Counted from the first letter of the stretch, positions 8,699 to 18,039 are shown. The stretch: 64,000 bases of DNA from Desulfurellaceae bacterium (GCA_015490005.1 WFYS01000058.1:1-64000); one strand, 5' to 3'. The notes: a model not told the origin generated them from the sequence alone. Made by a program: numbers and translations.

Positions 8699-11398
8699 TT
8701 AGGATAGGTAATCAAACAGGTTTTGAGATGTTAATTTAGAGCCTACGGCTAATGTTGCCTGCATGACTATTTGATTTCTTTTGAATTCTGTAAAAACATC
8801 AGCGATATTTGCGTCTTCTAATTCTGAAATTGTTTTTGAATTTGATAATTTTATGTAATTCACTCTGCTTTTTGCAAGCTGGAATCTGTTTGTTCGCGCT
8901 CCAATTATAGATCTTGACGCCAAGACTTGATTTAGTGCTTTTTCTACTTTACCTAGTGATTGTTCCACTGTATTGGACAATTTTACAGAGAAGCTATCTC
9001 CTTGCTCTAGTATTGCTGGTGTGTCGCTAATATTTGGTGGTATAAGGCTTAGTTTTACTCCGGGTATGCCATTTACAGTTCCATTAAAGTTACTTTCATC
9101 TGCATCCCTTGTTTGTATTACTATATCTTTTAAGCCATTGATTAGATTCTCTGCAAGGTCATTTGGGTTTGATGACGAAGTATTTTTCATGTTGTATATG
9201 GTTGTTCCTTCTATCTGGTCTATTGAGCTAACCTTTGAAAAATCTATTTGTTTGTCAGGGTTTTTAGGTGCAACTGTTTTTATATCATAATAGTAGCTAC
9301 TAGAACCCGTCCTTCCTATTTTTAGACCAACTACAGCTACAACTTTTCCTTCTTTATTTGTTACTTCAAACATTCCCGCGGTTTTAGTTTGCCCAACACC
9401 TAAACTGTCGGCCACCGTTTCTATTTGATTTTTACTGATTGAGGTAAAGTGTGAACTGTTGGTGTTGTTGACCTTAGCAACTTTTATCGTCCATGTTTCA
9501 TCTTTGTCTCCTAAATATTGGCCGCTAAGTTTTGCTGAGAATGTGGAAATATCCTGCCACGGCGATGGTTTTCCTATTTGATTTAATGAGTGTGGATTTT
9601 TTAAAGCATAACTTGCGTCCCTTAATGTTCGAAACGTATCTATCCCTTGACCCAGCTGTGCAACATTAAAAACACCGAATATGCTGGGTTTTACATCCCC
9701 GTTTTGTGTTTTTATATTAAAGCTTAAATTAAACTTGCTTGTAGATGGCCGTTTGTCAGCGAAATAGATATGGCCATTTTTTACATAAGCATCAATGTCC
9801 TTGAAACCTCCGCTGCCTCCATGGCTTTTTTCAACAAAAGAGCCAAATATAGGAACTTTAGAATTTTCCGTAAATGCTTGGATTGATAATTTGCTAGAGC
9901 CGGAATCGTTATCTTCTATAACAATTTTTCCATGCTGCACTGATGTTGTAACGTCGAAATGTGACGATATAGAAGACGCTATACTTGAGAGCGTAGTATT
10001 GCTACTTAAAGATATACTAAAAGACACTTGGTCTCCACTGTGATTAAATCCTTTAATTGTAAGTGTAGAGCCTATGGCAGCTTGAATATTTGGGTCGTTT
10101 ATTTTAGAAAGTGTTGTAGATGCTGTTACGGGTTGTCCTTCTAATGTTGCAAATGTTTTGTTTGTGTTAAGTATTTCCACAGAATCTAAACTCTTTATAT
10201 AGCTTGTTAGGTTCTCTATATTTGTTGTACTTGTTACTTCAAATTCACCTTCTACAACATTACCGTTATGGTCTGTGCCTTTTATGTCAATTTTATCTCC
10301 AACATCGAGTTTGTATCCTGTCTCTGCTGAGGCTTTCTTTATTGCGTCCGCCAATGCCGGATCTAGGTCTATATCAACAAGTTTTGAGGATTCTGTAACT
10401 GGATCTTGCGTTGTATCGTCTATTATATGATTGTCGTTTTCCAATGTTTGATTAGAGGGTTTAAATATCTGTTTTGCTGTCAAGTTTATGGGGCTTGTAA
10501 GTTTATCTGAGTATTCCACGTTTTTTTGTCCATCGTCTCCCATGTAAACATCTTGCCCACCTGATTTGTAAAAGACCGAAACATTTGCTTCTATATTTGA
10601 CAAGTTAACGTTGGGTGAAGTTAGGTTGATTTTAATTTTTAACCCTCTTCCTGTATCTATCCATCCATTGTTAAGTATTCTTTCCTTAACTCTTGGGTCG
10701 TTTAAGTTTATATAATCGCCTAACTCGTTTCCTCCAGTATCAGATTCGTCAGACGAATCCAAGTCTATAGGGACAACGTTGTTTGAATCAGAGCAGTCTC
10801 CTTTGCATATTTGTAGCTCGCCATTTTTTATTTTTACTTGATAATTACCAGACTCTAAGCCGTTGATATCGGCAAAACTTTCTCCTGCTGCTATTTCTAT
10901 GCTCTCTATATTATTGTCTTTTGTTACACTAATTGTGCTTGCCTCATTTTGAACATTTTGTATAGGTTTCGTGTCTGTTTTTGAGCCAGAGAACAGGTAT
11001 TTTCCTTGAAAAACAGTATTTGCTGAGTCTACTAGCTCTTCTTTTATCGCATCTAAATTTTCGGCAATTGCAGTTCTGCTTGCAATGTCATTGTTGAGTG
11101 TGTTTGCTCCGTCGACAAGCAATGTTCCTGCTTTGTGCAACAAGTTATCAGCGTTTGAAAGAGATGTGTCTTCAGCATCAAGAAAAGCATTAGATGAATT
11201 TATGTTTGTTATGTATTGGTCAAATCGCGAATTGATATCTTTTAGGGATAAAACTTTAGATAATGCAATTGGGTCACTGTCTAAATTGAGCAAACGTTTT
11301 CCGCTAGACATTTCCTCGTTGTTTTTATAAACTTTTTGGTTAATTTTGTTTATATTGAATAGAAAATTGTTGAATAAAATATTGTCTGTAATTCTCAT
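8699..11398 (-). CDS. flgL: Flagellar hook-filament junction protein FlgL (very long)
   Basis: The N-terminal 160 residues (beginning MRITDN, with MSSGKRL and a D-P-I-ALS segment) and the C-terminal 85 residues (SRVNYIKLSNSKTISELEDA) match the flagellin-like helical D0/D1 domains of FlgL. Between them lies an insertion of more than 600 residues rich in S, T, N and G, which should form surface-exposed beta domains. At 899 residues it is nearly three times the enterobacterial FlgL, although long FlgL proteins are known in Campylobacterota. It connects filament to hook outside the cell and is last in the flgM-flgN-flgK-flgL unit, four bases after flgK. Confidence 0.95.
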   Translation of the reverse strand: MRITDNILFNNFLFNINKINQKVYKNNEEMSSGKRLLNLDSDPIALSKVLSLKDINSRFDQYITNINSSNAFLDAEDTSLSNADNLLHKAGTLLVDGANTLNNDIASRTAIAENLDAIKEELVDSANTVFQGKYLFSGSKTDTKPIQNVQNEASTISVTKDNNIESIEIAAGESFADINGLESGNYQVKIKNGELQICKGDCSDSNNVVPIDLDSSDESDTGGNELGDYINLNDPRVKERILNNGWIDTGRGLKIKINLTSPNVNLSNIEANVSVFYKSGGQDVYMGDDGQKNVEYSDKLTSPINLTAKQIFKPSNQTLENDNHIIDDTTQDPVTESSKLVDIDLDPALADAIKKASAETGYKLDVGDKIDIKGTDHNGNVVEGEFEVTSTTNIENLTSYIKSLDSVEILNTNKTFATLEGQPVTASTTLSKINDPNIQAAIGSTLTIKGFNHSGDQVSFSISLSSNTTLSSIASSISSHFDVTTSVQHGKIVIEDNDSGSSKLSIQAFTENSKVPIFGSFVEKSHGGSGGFKDIDAYVKNGHIYFADKRPSTSKFNLSFNIKTQNGDVKPSIFGVFNVAQLGQGIDTFRTLRDASYALKNPHSLNQIGKPSPWQDISTFSAKLSGQYLGDKDETWTIKVAKVNNTNSSHFTSISKNQIETVADSLGVGQTKTAGMFEVTNKEGKVVAVVGLKIGRTGSSSYYYDIKTVAPKNPDKQIDFSKVSSIDQIEGTTIYNMKNTSSSNPNDLAENLINGLKDIVIQTRDADESNFNGTVNGIPGVKLSLIPPNISDTPAILEQGDSFSVKLSNTVEQSLGKVEKALNQVLASRSIIGARTNRFQLAKSRVNYIKLSNSKTISELEDANIADVFTEFKRNQIVMQATLAVGSKLTSQNLFDYLS

Positions 11399-11402
11399 GT
11401 TT

Positions 11403-13142
11403 CTACACCATATTTATAAGAGTTTCGGTTAATTGGTCTACGACTGAAATATACTTTGCATCTGCTTGGTATGCCCTTTGAAATTTTATTAGATTTGCCG
11501 CCTCTTCATCTAAAGATACTCCTTCAATAGATTGTTGCGTGGTTTTTAGTTGATGATAAACTGCCTGTTTTGCATTGTATATTTCGTTATATCTCTGCTT
11601 CGTTGAGCCGATTGACCCTAAAAAAGCATTGTAGTATTCGTCAATCGTTTGCGTGTTGTTTACCATGACTTTATCGAGTTGTACCTGGGCGATAGCTTCA
11701 GCGTTTGAGTTATCACCAGGGTTTAAAGATTTGCCAGCTGCTATTTTACTTGGGTCGTCCTGCAGCACTTGATTTACACTTATATCACTTGCACCGTGTC
11801 CTGTGAAAAATGTGTTTATACCTACGGCTGATAAAAAGTTAGATGAATCGTATGTAAACGCGAATTTGTAACCATCTTCTGCTGTTATTTGTACATTGCC
11901 TGCAGGTGATACACTCATTTGTGCATAGCCTTGCAATATTTTGTTGAATTTACCAATAATGGAATTCGTATCGCTGTCATTTTCTTTTATCAGGTGATCG
12001 TCTGCATTTATCGGAACTGTAAATGTGCCAACGTTGTTTCCGTTTTGGTCTATAACTTTGACTTTAAATGAGCCTGTTTTCACTGCCATATCTAGACCAC
12101 TTGCCTGCGGTATGCTTAAGGCTGCTGTTGGATTAGCATTATATATACCTTCAACTTGTGCATAAGGTGTTAAACCTGAGCCTGCTGAATGTAATTTGTT
12201 GATTTCTTGAATTAGCTTTGTTGCTATATTGTTTATATTATCTTGATATTGGGGTATAACCTTATCCCTCATATAAAGAGTTGAGCCTAAAGTTCCACTT
12301 GTGATTTTTTGTGTTATATCTGTTTTACTGCCAGCTGCATCGACGAAATATATTTTGTTGTATTTTGCTCCCTCTAATTTTGCCGCCTCAAGTTGATTGT
12401 AATCTTTTCCTGATACAAGAGGCATGCCGCCTATGAGTATTGTCATCTCAGGTTTTGTGCTTTTATTGTAAGAACCTTCTAGGATTGTGACATTTGCCAG
12501 ACCCGTTAGCTTTTCTAAAAGTTGGCTTCTCTCATCTCGTAATGTGTTGGCGTGGTCTTTGTCACCTAACTCTGCTTTTGCTATTTCATAGTTGAGCTGC
12601 GCAATTCTCTTGGCGTATGAGTTTATTTGTGTAACAATGTAGCCTGTTTGATCATCTGCACCATTCCTAATTTGTTGGAGAGATGAATTTGCATCTTTTA
12701 TAGCCTTTGATAGGGTTAATCCCTTTTCTATGACCTGTTGCCTTGCTGTTTCCAAGTCTGGGTTTAGGCTTAAAGCATGCCATGCGTTAAAAAACTGCTC
12801 CATAGCACCCTTTAAGCCCACACCGTTTTCTTCGTTAAATACACTTTGTATCTCGTCCATTGTGTCGTTGAGCTTGTTGTAGTAGCTCATTTCTTCATTT
12901 GCTGTTCTTACCCTTTTGTCTATCAGGTTGTTTCTGGTGCTTATTACTTGGCTCACCTTTGCGCCAGTGCCGAACACACCTGCATATGATGTCATAGGCA
13001 TTGAAGGCAGTATATCTACCCTTTCTTTTGAGTACCCAGGCGTATTAACATTTGCAACATTATTACCTGTTACGTCTATAGCGGTTTTTGAGACGTATAA
13101 TCCACTGACGCCTAAGTTTAGTGCATCGAAAATAGTTGGCAT
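11403..13142 (-). CDS. flgK: Flagellar hook-associated protein 1 FlgK
   Basis: A 579-residue protein with the canonical start LNLGVSGL and the rod/hook-family signature GNNVANVNTPGYS at about residues 26-38, and the conserved C-terminal helix EEAANLIKFQRAYQADAKY. The central region is variable. It forms the first junction ring between hook and filament. It follows flgN with no spacing and precedes flgL by four bases, the usual late-class order. Transcription most likely comes from the sigma-28 promoter upstream of flgM. Confidence 0.97.
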   Translation of the reverse strand: MPTIFDALNLGVSGLYVSKTAIDVTGNNVANVNTPGYSKERVDILPSMPMTSYAGVFGTGAKVSQVISTRNNLIDKRVRTANEEMSYYNKLNDTMDEIQSVFNEENGVGLKGAMEQFFNAWHALSLNPDLETARQQVIEKGLTLSKAIKDANSSLQQIRNGADDQTGYIVTQINSYAKRIAQLNYEIAKAELGDKDHANTLRDERSQLLEKLTGLANVTILEGSYNKSTKPEMTILIGGMPLVSGKDYNQLEAAKLEGAKYNKIYFVDAAGSKTDITQKITSGTLGSTLYMRDKVIPQYQDNINNIATKLIQEINKLHSAGSGLTPYAQVEGIYNANPTAALSIPQASGLDMAVKTGSFKVKVIDQNGNNVGTFTVPINADDHLIKENDSDTNSIIGKFNKILQGYAQMSVSPAGNVQITAEDGYKFAFTYDSSNFLSAVGINTFFTGHGASDISVNQVLQDDPSKIAAGKSLNPGDNSNAEAIAQVQLDKVMVNNTQTIDEYYNAFLGSIGSTKQRYNEIYNAKQAVYHQLKTTQQSIEGVSLDEEAANLIKFQRAYQADAKYISVVDQLTETLINMV

Positions 13143-13610
13143 TTATACCCTCACACTCATAATCTGAGTTCCTATATTTGTTTTTGCATCTTTGTCGTAA
13201 TTTGCACTTGAGAAGAAACTGGCATAGATATTTAAAAGCCCCGTAAAAAATTCTACATGCTCTTGTGCTATCATTTTATTCACGTCGCTTTTTATCCTAA
13301 AATTATCAATTGTAGATTTTAATTTTCCATTTAAAACTCTAATATCATCCACATAATCCTTTTCGCTGGCAAAAAATAGGAACTCGTTTATGGTATCAGC
13401 CCCGTTTCTTGTAAGAATGTCTTTAAGCTGTTCTTCTGACTTTTTTATCTTGTTCGCTAATACCTGTTTTTGTTTAATAACATCCATTAATTTGTCACTG
13501 TCAACTTTTATCAAATGCTCTCTTTCTTTATCCATCAGTTCAGTGGCGTTTTGGTAGATGGTGATAAGACCGCTTAACACATTTTTTATTAAAGCTAAAT
13601 CGTTATTCAC
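13143..13610 (-). CDS. flgN: FlgN-like export chaperone
   Basis: A 155-residue, mostly helical, charged protein without membrane segments, positioned between flgM and flgK as flgN is in many flagellar operons. It has the long coiled-coil-like pattern and the MDKEREHLIKVD segment typical of the FlgN family, which chaperones FlgK and FlgL to the export gate. Its start overlaps the end of flgM by eight bases. Sequence similarity within the family is low, so the assignment rests partly on context. Confidence 0.82.
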   Translation of the reverse strand: MNNDLALIKNVLSGLITIYQNATELMDKEREHLIKVDSDKLMDVIKQKQVLANKIKKSEEQLKDILTRNGADTINEFLFFASEKDYVDDIRVLNGKLKSTIDNFRIKSDVNKMIAQEHVEFFTGLLNIYASFFSSANYDKDAKTNIGTQIMSVRV

Positions 13611-13905
13611 CTTTCCACTCCTTTAGTATTGACTTTGCAATTTCACTGATTGGCGGTTTGTACGTTCCATTTTCTATTTGAGTCTTTACCCTTGCTAATT
13701 TATCTGCTTTTGTGTCTTCGTTACCCAAAAGTTCAGACAACAACTTAGCCTGTGGTGATATTTCTACTTTATCGACTTCGCTTTTGCTTACTTGTTGTGT
13801 GTTTTCTGTATTATTTTCCTTAATGTTGACTTGCTTGGTTTTGTCGGCTTTTGATTGTTTTATGTATTTTTCCAATGCCCCGTCAATATATGTTCCTATC
13901 TTCAT
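13603..13905 (-). CDS. flgM: Anti-sigma-28 factor FlgM
   Basis: A 100-residue protein with a disordered polar N-terminal half and the conserved C-terminal FlgM region: VEISPQAKLLSELL, then KVEDK-like spacing to a helix ending NGTYKPPISEIAKSIL. FlgM binds sigma-28 (FliA) until the hook is finished, then is exported. A strong GGAGG ribosome-binding site precedes the ATG. The promoter directly upstream is itself a near-perfect sigma-28 site, so FlgM is under autogenous feedback control, as in other flagellar systems. Confidence 0.92.
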   Translation of the reverse strand: MKIGTYIDGALEKYIKQSKADKTKQVNIKENNTENTQQVSKSEVDKVEISPQAKLLSELLGNEDTKADKLARVKTQIENGTYKPPISEIAKSILKEWKGE

Positions 13906-13932
13906 GTTACACCTCCATCGTTTCTTACATTT

Positions 13933-13959
13933 AAATCGGCATATTCTCCCGAAACTTTA
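13933..13959 (-). promoter_or_regulatory. Sigma-28 (FliA) promoter for flgM-flgN-flgK-flgL
   Basis: The minus strand reads TAAAGTTT, 11 bases, GCCGATTT. This matches the enterobacterial sigma-28 consensus TAAAGTTT-N11-GCCGATAA at 14 of 16 positions with exact spacing. The -35 element overlaps the flgJ stop codon. The ATG of flgM follows about 27 bases downstream of the -10. Confidence 0.88.
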
Positions 13960-14733
13960 GTAATTTTCGTTGGCATAAGCAAGAACTTTCTTTACATAGT
14001 TTTGGGTTTCCTTAAATGGAGGTATGCCGTTAAATTTTTTAACATTTCCGGGGCCTGCATTGTATGCGGCAAGAGCTTTTTTGTAATCTTTGAATTCCTT
14101 GAGAAGTTTTGCTATGTATTTAGCTCCACCCATAATGTTTTGTTTTATATCAAAGATGTTCTTAACGCCCAATTCAAGAGCTGTTTGTGGCATAAGCTGC
14201 ATTAGACCAACAGCTCCAGCTTTGGAAACGGCTTGTGGATTGAATGATGATTCTGTTTTTATGATGCCGTACAATAGTTTTTTGGGCACGTGAAATCTCT
14301 TTGATGCTTCGTCTACAGCTTTCTGTATAATTCTCATCCTTTCGTTATCTTTAGAAAGTGGTTTAAATTTCGATGGAAGGTTGAATTTGCGTTCAACGTG
14401 TAACTTTATAGGCTTTTTATTTAAGTTTTTTGGAATGGATGCTTTATATGTTGTGTATTCTTTTAGCGAGTCAAAAAGTGTTTTTCCTATGGAAAACGGT
14501 GAATCTTCTGCTATCTTCTGGCTTAAGGCATTAATATAGAAAAACTTGTAAATAGAGTTTTCAGCATTGTTTTTAATTATTGAATCGTTGGGAATAGTTT
14601 TTTCCATTTCATTCAGAAGTTGAGATACAAACATGGCTTCAAATTCGGTGCAAGCTTTTTTTAAACGATTTGTGTTGTTGATATTGGTTATTTTATTTTT
14701 TATAGGAATGTAGTTTAGCTTGTTCAACATCAT
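13957..14733 (-). CDS. flgJ: FlgJ-type rod-binding domain fused to a lytic transglycosylase (SLT)
   Basis: 258 residues. Residues about 20-95 match the rod-binding (FlgJ N-terminal) domain, with KACTEFEAMFVSQLLNEM. Residues about 130-255 are a soluble lytic transglycosylase domain: catalytic glutamate in ESSFNP, then GLMQLMP and AYNAGPGNV. In enterobacteria the second domain of FlgJ is a glucosaminidase-type hydrolase instead. The protein would cap the growing rod and open the peptidoglycan for it. No signal peptide is visible, consistent with export by the flagellar apparatus. It starts just after flgI, in the order flgH-flgI-flgJ. Confidence 0.93.
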   Translation of the reverse strand: MMLNKLNYIPIKNKITNINNTNRLKKACTEFEAMFVSQLLNEMEKTIPNDSIIKNNAENSIYKFFYINALSQKIAEDSPFSIGKTLFDSLKEYTTYKASIPKNLNKKPIKLHVERKFNLPSKFKPLSKDNERMRIIQKAVDEASKRFHVPKKLLYGIIKTESSFNPQAVSKAGAVGLMQLMPQTALELGVKNIFDIKQNIMGGAKYIAKLLKEFKDYKKALAAYNAGPGNVKKFNGIPPFKETQNYVKKVLAYANENY

Positions 14734-14734
14734 T

Positions 14735-15838
14735 TTACATCATCTCCAAATTTGCGTTTAAAGCTCCGGCTTTTTTTAATGCTTGGAAAATTGCCATCAT
14801 ATCTCTTGGTGTTGCGCCGGCTTTGTTTAAAGCTTGAACCAGTTGTGATACAGTTGCCCCTTTAGGAAACATTAAGAATTTGCCTTTACCTTCTTCTACA
14901 GAGATTTTCTTGTTCGTAATAGTTTTTGTCTTGCCACCAGCTAATGGATTTGGCTGTGATACGGTTTTTGTACTTGTTATTGTAATAGTTAGATTGCCGT
15001 GGGATATACTTACAGGTTCTACTGTCACATTGCCACCCACAACTACTGTTCCTGTTCTTTCGTTAAGAACTACCCTAGGCACAGAAACTTGATTTACGGA
15101 CAGTTGGTCTATCTGGGATATAAGTTCAACTACGTCACCTTTGTATAATGGAGGGACTATTACTTTTACACTTCCACCATCGGCAGGAAAGGCCATTTGT
15201 CTTCTGTAGAATTTGTTTATTGTCTCGGCGATGCGTGTTGCCATTGTAAAGCTTGGCTGTTTTAGTGCCAAAACAAAACTGCTTTTTGAATTTATATCTA
15301 CGTTTACTTGATTTTCTACGATAGCTCCGTTTGGAATTCTTCCTACGGTTGGGTGATTTTTTCTTACCTTTGATCCTCCAGCTCCAGCATTAAATCCACC
15401 AATTGATATGGGGCCTTGAGCAACAGCATACACTTTGCCATTAGGGGCATAAAGCGGTGTCATAATAAGCGTTCCTCCTTGTAGGCTTTTTGCGTCCCCA
15501 ATAGAGGATACTGTAACATCTATTTTGTCTCCCTGCTTGGCAAATGGTGGAAGTGTGGCGGTCACCATAACAGCAGCAATGTTTTTGACCTGCAAACTCT
15601 GAATATCAGATTGAGATAGTGTTACTCCAAAGCGTTTTAAAGCGTTGACTATGGAATGAATTGTAAAGTATGCACTTGTTCCATCACCAGTTCCAGCAAG
15701 GCCAACCACAAGGCCGTATCCCACAAGTTGATTATATCTTACTCCAACAACATTAGTTAGGTCTCTTATTTTTACTTGAAATGCATAGCTATTTGTGGCT
15801 ATTAAAAGTGTAATTATGATTAACAAAATCCTTTTCAT
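14735..15838 (-). CDS. flgI: Flagellar P-ring protein FlgI
   Basis: 367 residues with a cleavable Sec signal peptide (hydrophobic stretch at residues 4-18, cleavage after SYA) and the hallmark sequences VRYNQLVGYGLVVGLAGTGDGT, QGGTLIMTPL and GGFNAGAGG (written here in pieces). FlgI polymerises in the peptidoglycan layer as the P ring around the rod. It lies between flgH and flgJ, 13 bases after flgH. Length and architecture are standard. Confidence 0.98.
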   Translation of the reverse strand: MKRILLIIITLLIATNSYAFQVKIRDLTNVVGVRYNQLVGYGLVVGLAGTGDGTSAYFTIHSIVNALKRFGVTLSQSDIQSLQVKNIAAVMVTATLPPFAKQGDKIDVTVSSIGDAKSLQGGTLIMTPLYAPNGKVYAVAQGPISIGGFNAGAGGSKVRKNHPTVGRIPNGAIVENQVNVDINSKSSFVLALKQPSFTMATRIAETINKFYRRQMAFPADGGSVKVIVPPLYKGDVVELISQIDQLSVNQVSVPRVVLNERTGTVVVGGNVTVEPVSISHGNLTITITSTKTVSQPNPLAGGKTKTITNKKISVEEGKGKFLMFPKGATVSQLVQALNKAGATPRDMMAIFQALKKAGALNANLEMM

Positions 15839-15851
15839 GTTTACTATCCTC

Positions 15852-16559
15852 CTAGAATGGCTTTATTAAGTTCCACAGTTTTGCTAGCCATCCCTCGTTT
15901 CTAGTTGAACTCACAATGCCTTTGCCGTTGAAAAATATTTTGGCATCCGCTATGTACGATGAGTCAATCGTGTCGTTATTTGATATTTGGTCAGCATCTA
16001 TAATGCCTGTTATTATCAATGTATTTTCTTCTCCGTTTGTAAATACCTGTTTTTCTCCTCTAATGAATAATCTGTGATTTGGCAATACCTTAACAACCCT
16101 TGCAGTTATTGTTGCTATAAGCTTGTTGTTAACTTGGTTTTCTCCGCTACCTTGATATTGATTGCTGGAAGTTGTGCCCATAATACCGTTTTTACTTGCA
16201 TCCTTCCCGCCCAATGTTTTAAATCTATTTAAGATTCTATTTTGGAATCCAAGTAAGGTGCTCAAACCGGCTGACATATTTGAACTTGTTTGGGCTTTGA
16301 GGTTGGATGAATACTGGCTGGTTGCTTGCTCTTGAACCACTATTGTTACTATATCCCCTATATGTCTTGCCTTATCATCTGCAAATAGATTTTCCGATGT
16401 TTGTGTCCACAATGAACCTTCATAATGAGTGGGCTGTTTTGCCTCTGAAGGTTGTTCTTTTACGTATTCCGGCATCTCAGCGTATTTTCTCGCAATATTG
16501 GTTGTTGTGCATCCAGTTAAAAGTAACATTGCTAAAGCAAATGAAACAAACTTTTTCAC
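15852..16559 (-). CDS. flgH: Flagellar L-ring lipoprotein FlgH
   Basis: 235 residues with a lipoprotein signal (lipobox LLLTGC, cysteine at residue 17) and the conserved FlgH features ADDKARHIGDIVTI, the QYQGSGEN segment and the C-terminal GIIDADQISNNDTI. It forms the L ring in the outer membrane. The start GTG/ATG choice is fixed by the lipobox and by the GGAGG motif just upstream. It is first in the flgH-flgI-flgJ unit and is directly preceded by a sigma-54-like promoter. Confidence 0.97.
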   Translation of the reverse strand: MKKFVSFALAMLLLTGCTTTNIARKYAEMPEYVKEQPSEAKQPTHYEGSLWTQTSENLFADDKARHIGDIVTIVVQEQATSQYSSNLKAQTSSNMSAGLSTLLGFQNRILNRFKTLGGKDASKNGIMGTTSSNQYQGSGENQVNNKLIATITARVVKVLPNHRLFIRGEKQVFTNGEENTLIITGIIDADQISNNDTIDSSYIADAKIFFNGKGIVSSTRNEGWLAKLWNLIKPF

Positions 16560-16594
16560 CGCTTTACCTCCATTTTTACTCTCGATTTTTATAT

Positions 16595-16610
16595 AGCAAA
16601 AAATATTCCG
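16595..16610 (-). promoter_or_regulatory. Sigma-54 (RpoN) promoter for flgH-flgI-flgJ
   Basis: The minus strand reads CGGAAT-ATTTT-TTGCT, giving the invariant GG and GC dinucleotides separated by exactly ten bases as required for sigma-54 -24/-12 elements. It lies between the end of cca and the start of flgH, about 36 bases before the flgH start. The sequence is nearly identical to the site upstream of fliK. Confidence 0.72.
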
Positions 16611-16612
16611 GT

Positions 16613-18007
16613 TTATATCAAACGTGAGGCGATTTTTAAAGCTTCTTCCTTTGTTTTTAGAACGCCTATGAGCTGTAGTTTTTTTATCTGGTTCAAGATT
16701 TCCTTTATCTTGCGTCTATCTATGTTTGGGTATTTGTTGATTATGTCATGTCCATCTATTAGTGTTTTTCCTTTCAACTTTTGCTCTATGGTATAGTAAA
16801 ATTGCACCATTTCTTTTAAAAATGTTGAATACACTTCTTTTTTTAGAGCACTGATTTTTCCTTTAGCAAGTGTATCTGCTAATGCAAAGAGCAACAAGTC
16901 CATGCCGTGCTCTCCGTAGCGTATGAAAAAGTCAATCTTTGTTAAATCGTCTAGCTCGCCCATACTCCAAATTTTATATAAATTTGATGGCTTTATGTGG
17001 TTTTCTATGAAAAATTTTGTTAGTTTTGATATCTTTTTCCCAAATGGGTATAGTTTTGCGTATTTTTCAAAGATTTCAGAACTTTTTGTTTCGTGTTTTG
17101 GAAACCCAACAATGCCGTCTACAACTATTTTTGCATATGGCTTACCAGAATCGTGAAATAAAGCTGCAAGTTTAAGAGCTGGCATTAGAGTGTCTCTTTC
17201 TGCCGCAAAGTGCACTAAATACTTTTTATACGTTTTCCCCAATATTTTTTTTATCCTTTCTATAGCCCATTCTATGTAATTGTAAACACTTAGGGAGTGT
17301 GTTTTTACATCGTATAAATGTTTAGAACTTTGAAGACATCCATTTGTTAGGGACAAATCATCAAACAAGGTATCAATGAGACCAACTTTGTCCATGAGTA
17401 GCAGGTATACAAAGGTTTCGTTAAAGTTGAAGAACAGCTTTAATTCCTCGGTTATACGTTCCCTTGATACATTTTTTATGAGATATATTTTGTCCGAGAA
17501 TAGCTTTAATGTCTTTGGCTCTATATCAAAACGGAATAGTGCAGCTAATCTAAACCCTCTTAAAATTCTTAGTGGATCATCGTTTATTGAATTTTCTGTG
17601 TTCGCTTTAATAATCTTTTTCTCAATATCATATATGCCTCCCAGAGGGTCAATTAATTTATTCTTTTCTAAATCGTATGCAATGGAATTAATCGTAAAAT
17701 CCCTTTTTAATAAATCTTTCTCTAGAATTGAGCCTCTTGGCTCAGAAATATCGATAGTCTTGAGGCTACAGAAAATCCTGTAAGTTGTTATTTTTTTTGT
17801 GTATTTTATTGCTTTGCATATTAGTTGTGAACCTATTGCGTGGGCAAATTTTTCTAAATTTCCGAAGACCACAAAATCGTAGTCATTTGTTTGTTTGTTT
17901 AAAAGAGCATCCCTTGTAGCTCCACCTACAAGATATGCTTTAACGCCACATCTTTTTGATATTTTTCTAATTTGCTCTAGGTATGGGTCTTTTTTAATAA
18001 TATCCAT
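16613..18007 (-). CDS. cca: CCA-adding/poly(A) polymerase-family tRNA nucleotidyltransferase with HD domain
   Basis: 464 residues. The class II nucleotidyltransferase head shows GGATRDALL followed by the catalytic D-x-D (residues 42-44). The conserved segments DFTINSIAYD, DPLRILRGFRLA and RERI follow, then an HD phosphohydrolase-like domain (LFHDSGKP, near residue 288). It builds or repairs the tRNA 3' CCA end. In some lineages the job is split between CC- and A-adding enzymes, which cannot be told apart here; no second paralogue is in the window. It follows the slipin gene by about 30 bases on the same strand. Confidence 0.9.
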   Translation of the reverse strand: MDIIKKDPYLEQIRKISKRCGVKAYLVGGATRDALLNKQTNDYDFVVFGNLEKFAHAIGSQLICKAIKYTKKITTYRIFCSLKTIDISEPRGSILEKDLLKRDFTINSIAYDLEKNKLIDPLGGIYDIEKKIIKANTENSINDDPLRILRGFRLAALFRFDIEPKTLKLFSDKIYLIKNVSRERITEELKLFFNFNETFVYLLLMDKVGLIDTLFDDLSLTNGCLQSSKHLYDVKTHSLSVYNYIEWAIERIKKILGKTYKKYLVHFAAERDTLMPALKLAALFHDSGKPYAKIVVDGIVGFPKHETKSSEIFEKYAKLYPFGKKISKLTKFFIENHIKPSNLYKIWSMGELDDLTKIDFFIRYGEHGMDLLLFALADTLAKGKISALKKEVYSTFLKEMVQFYYTIEQKLKGKTLIDGHDIINKYPNIDRRKIKEILNQIKKLQLIGVLKTKEEALKIASRLI

Positions 18008-18039
18008 AGCCCAATTATGTGAATTTTTAAAATCTAAAT

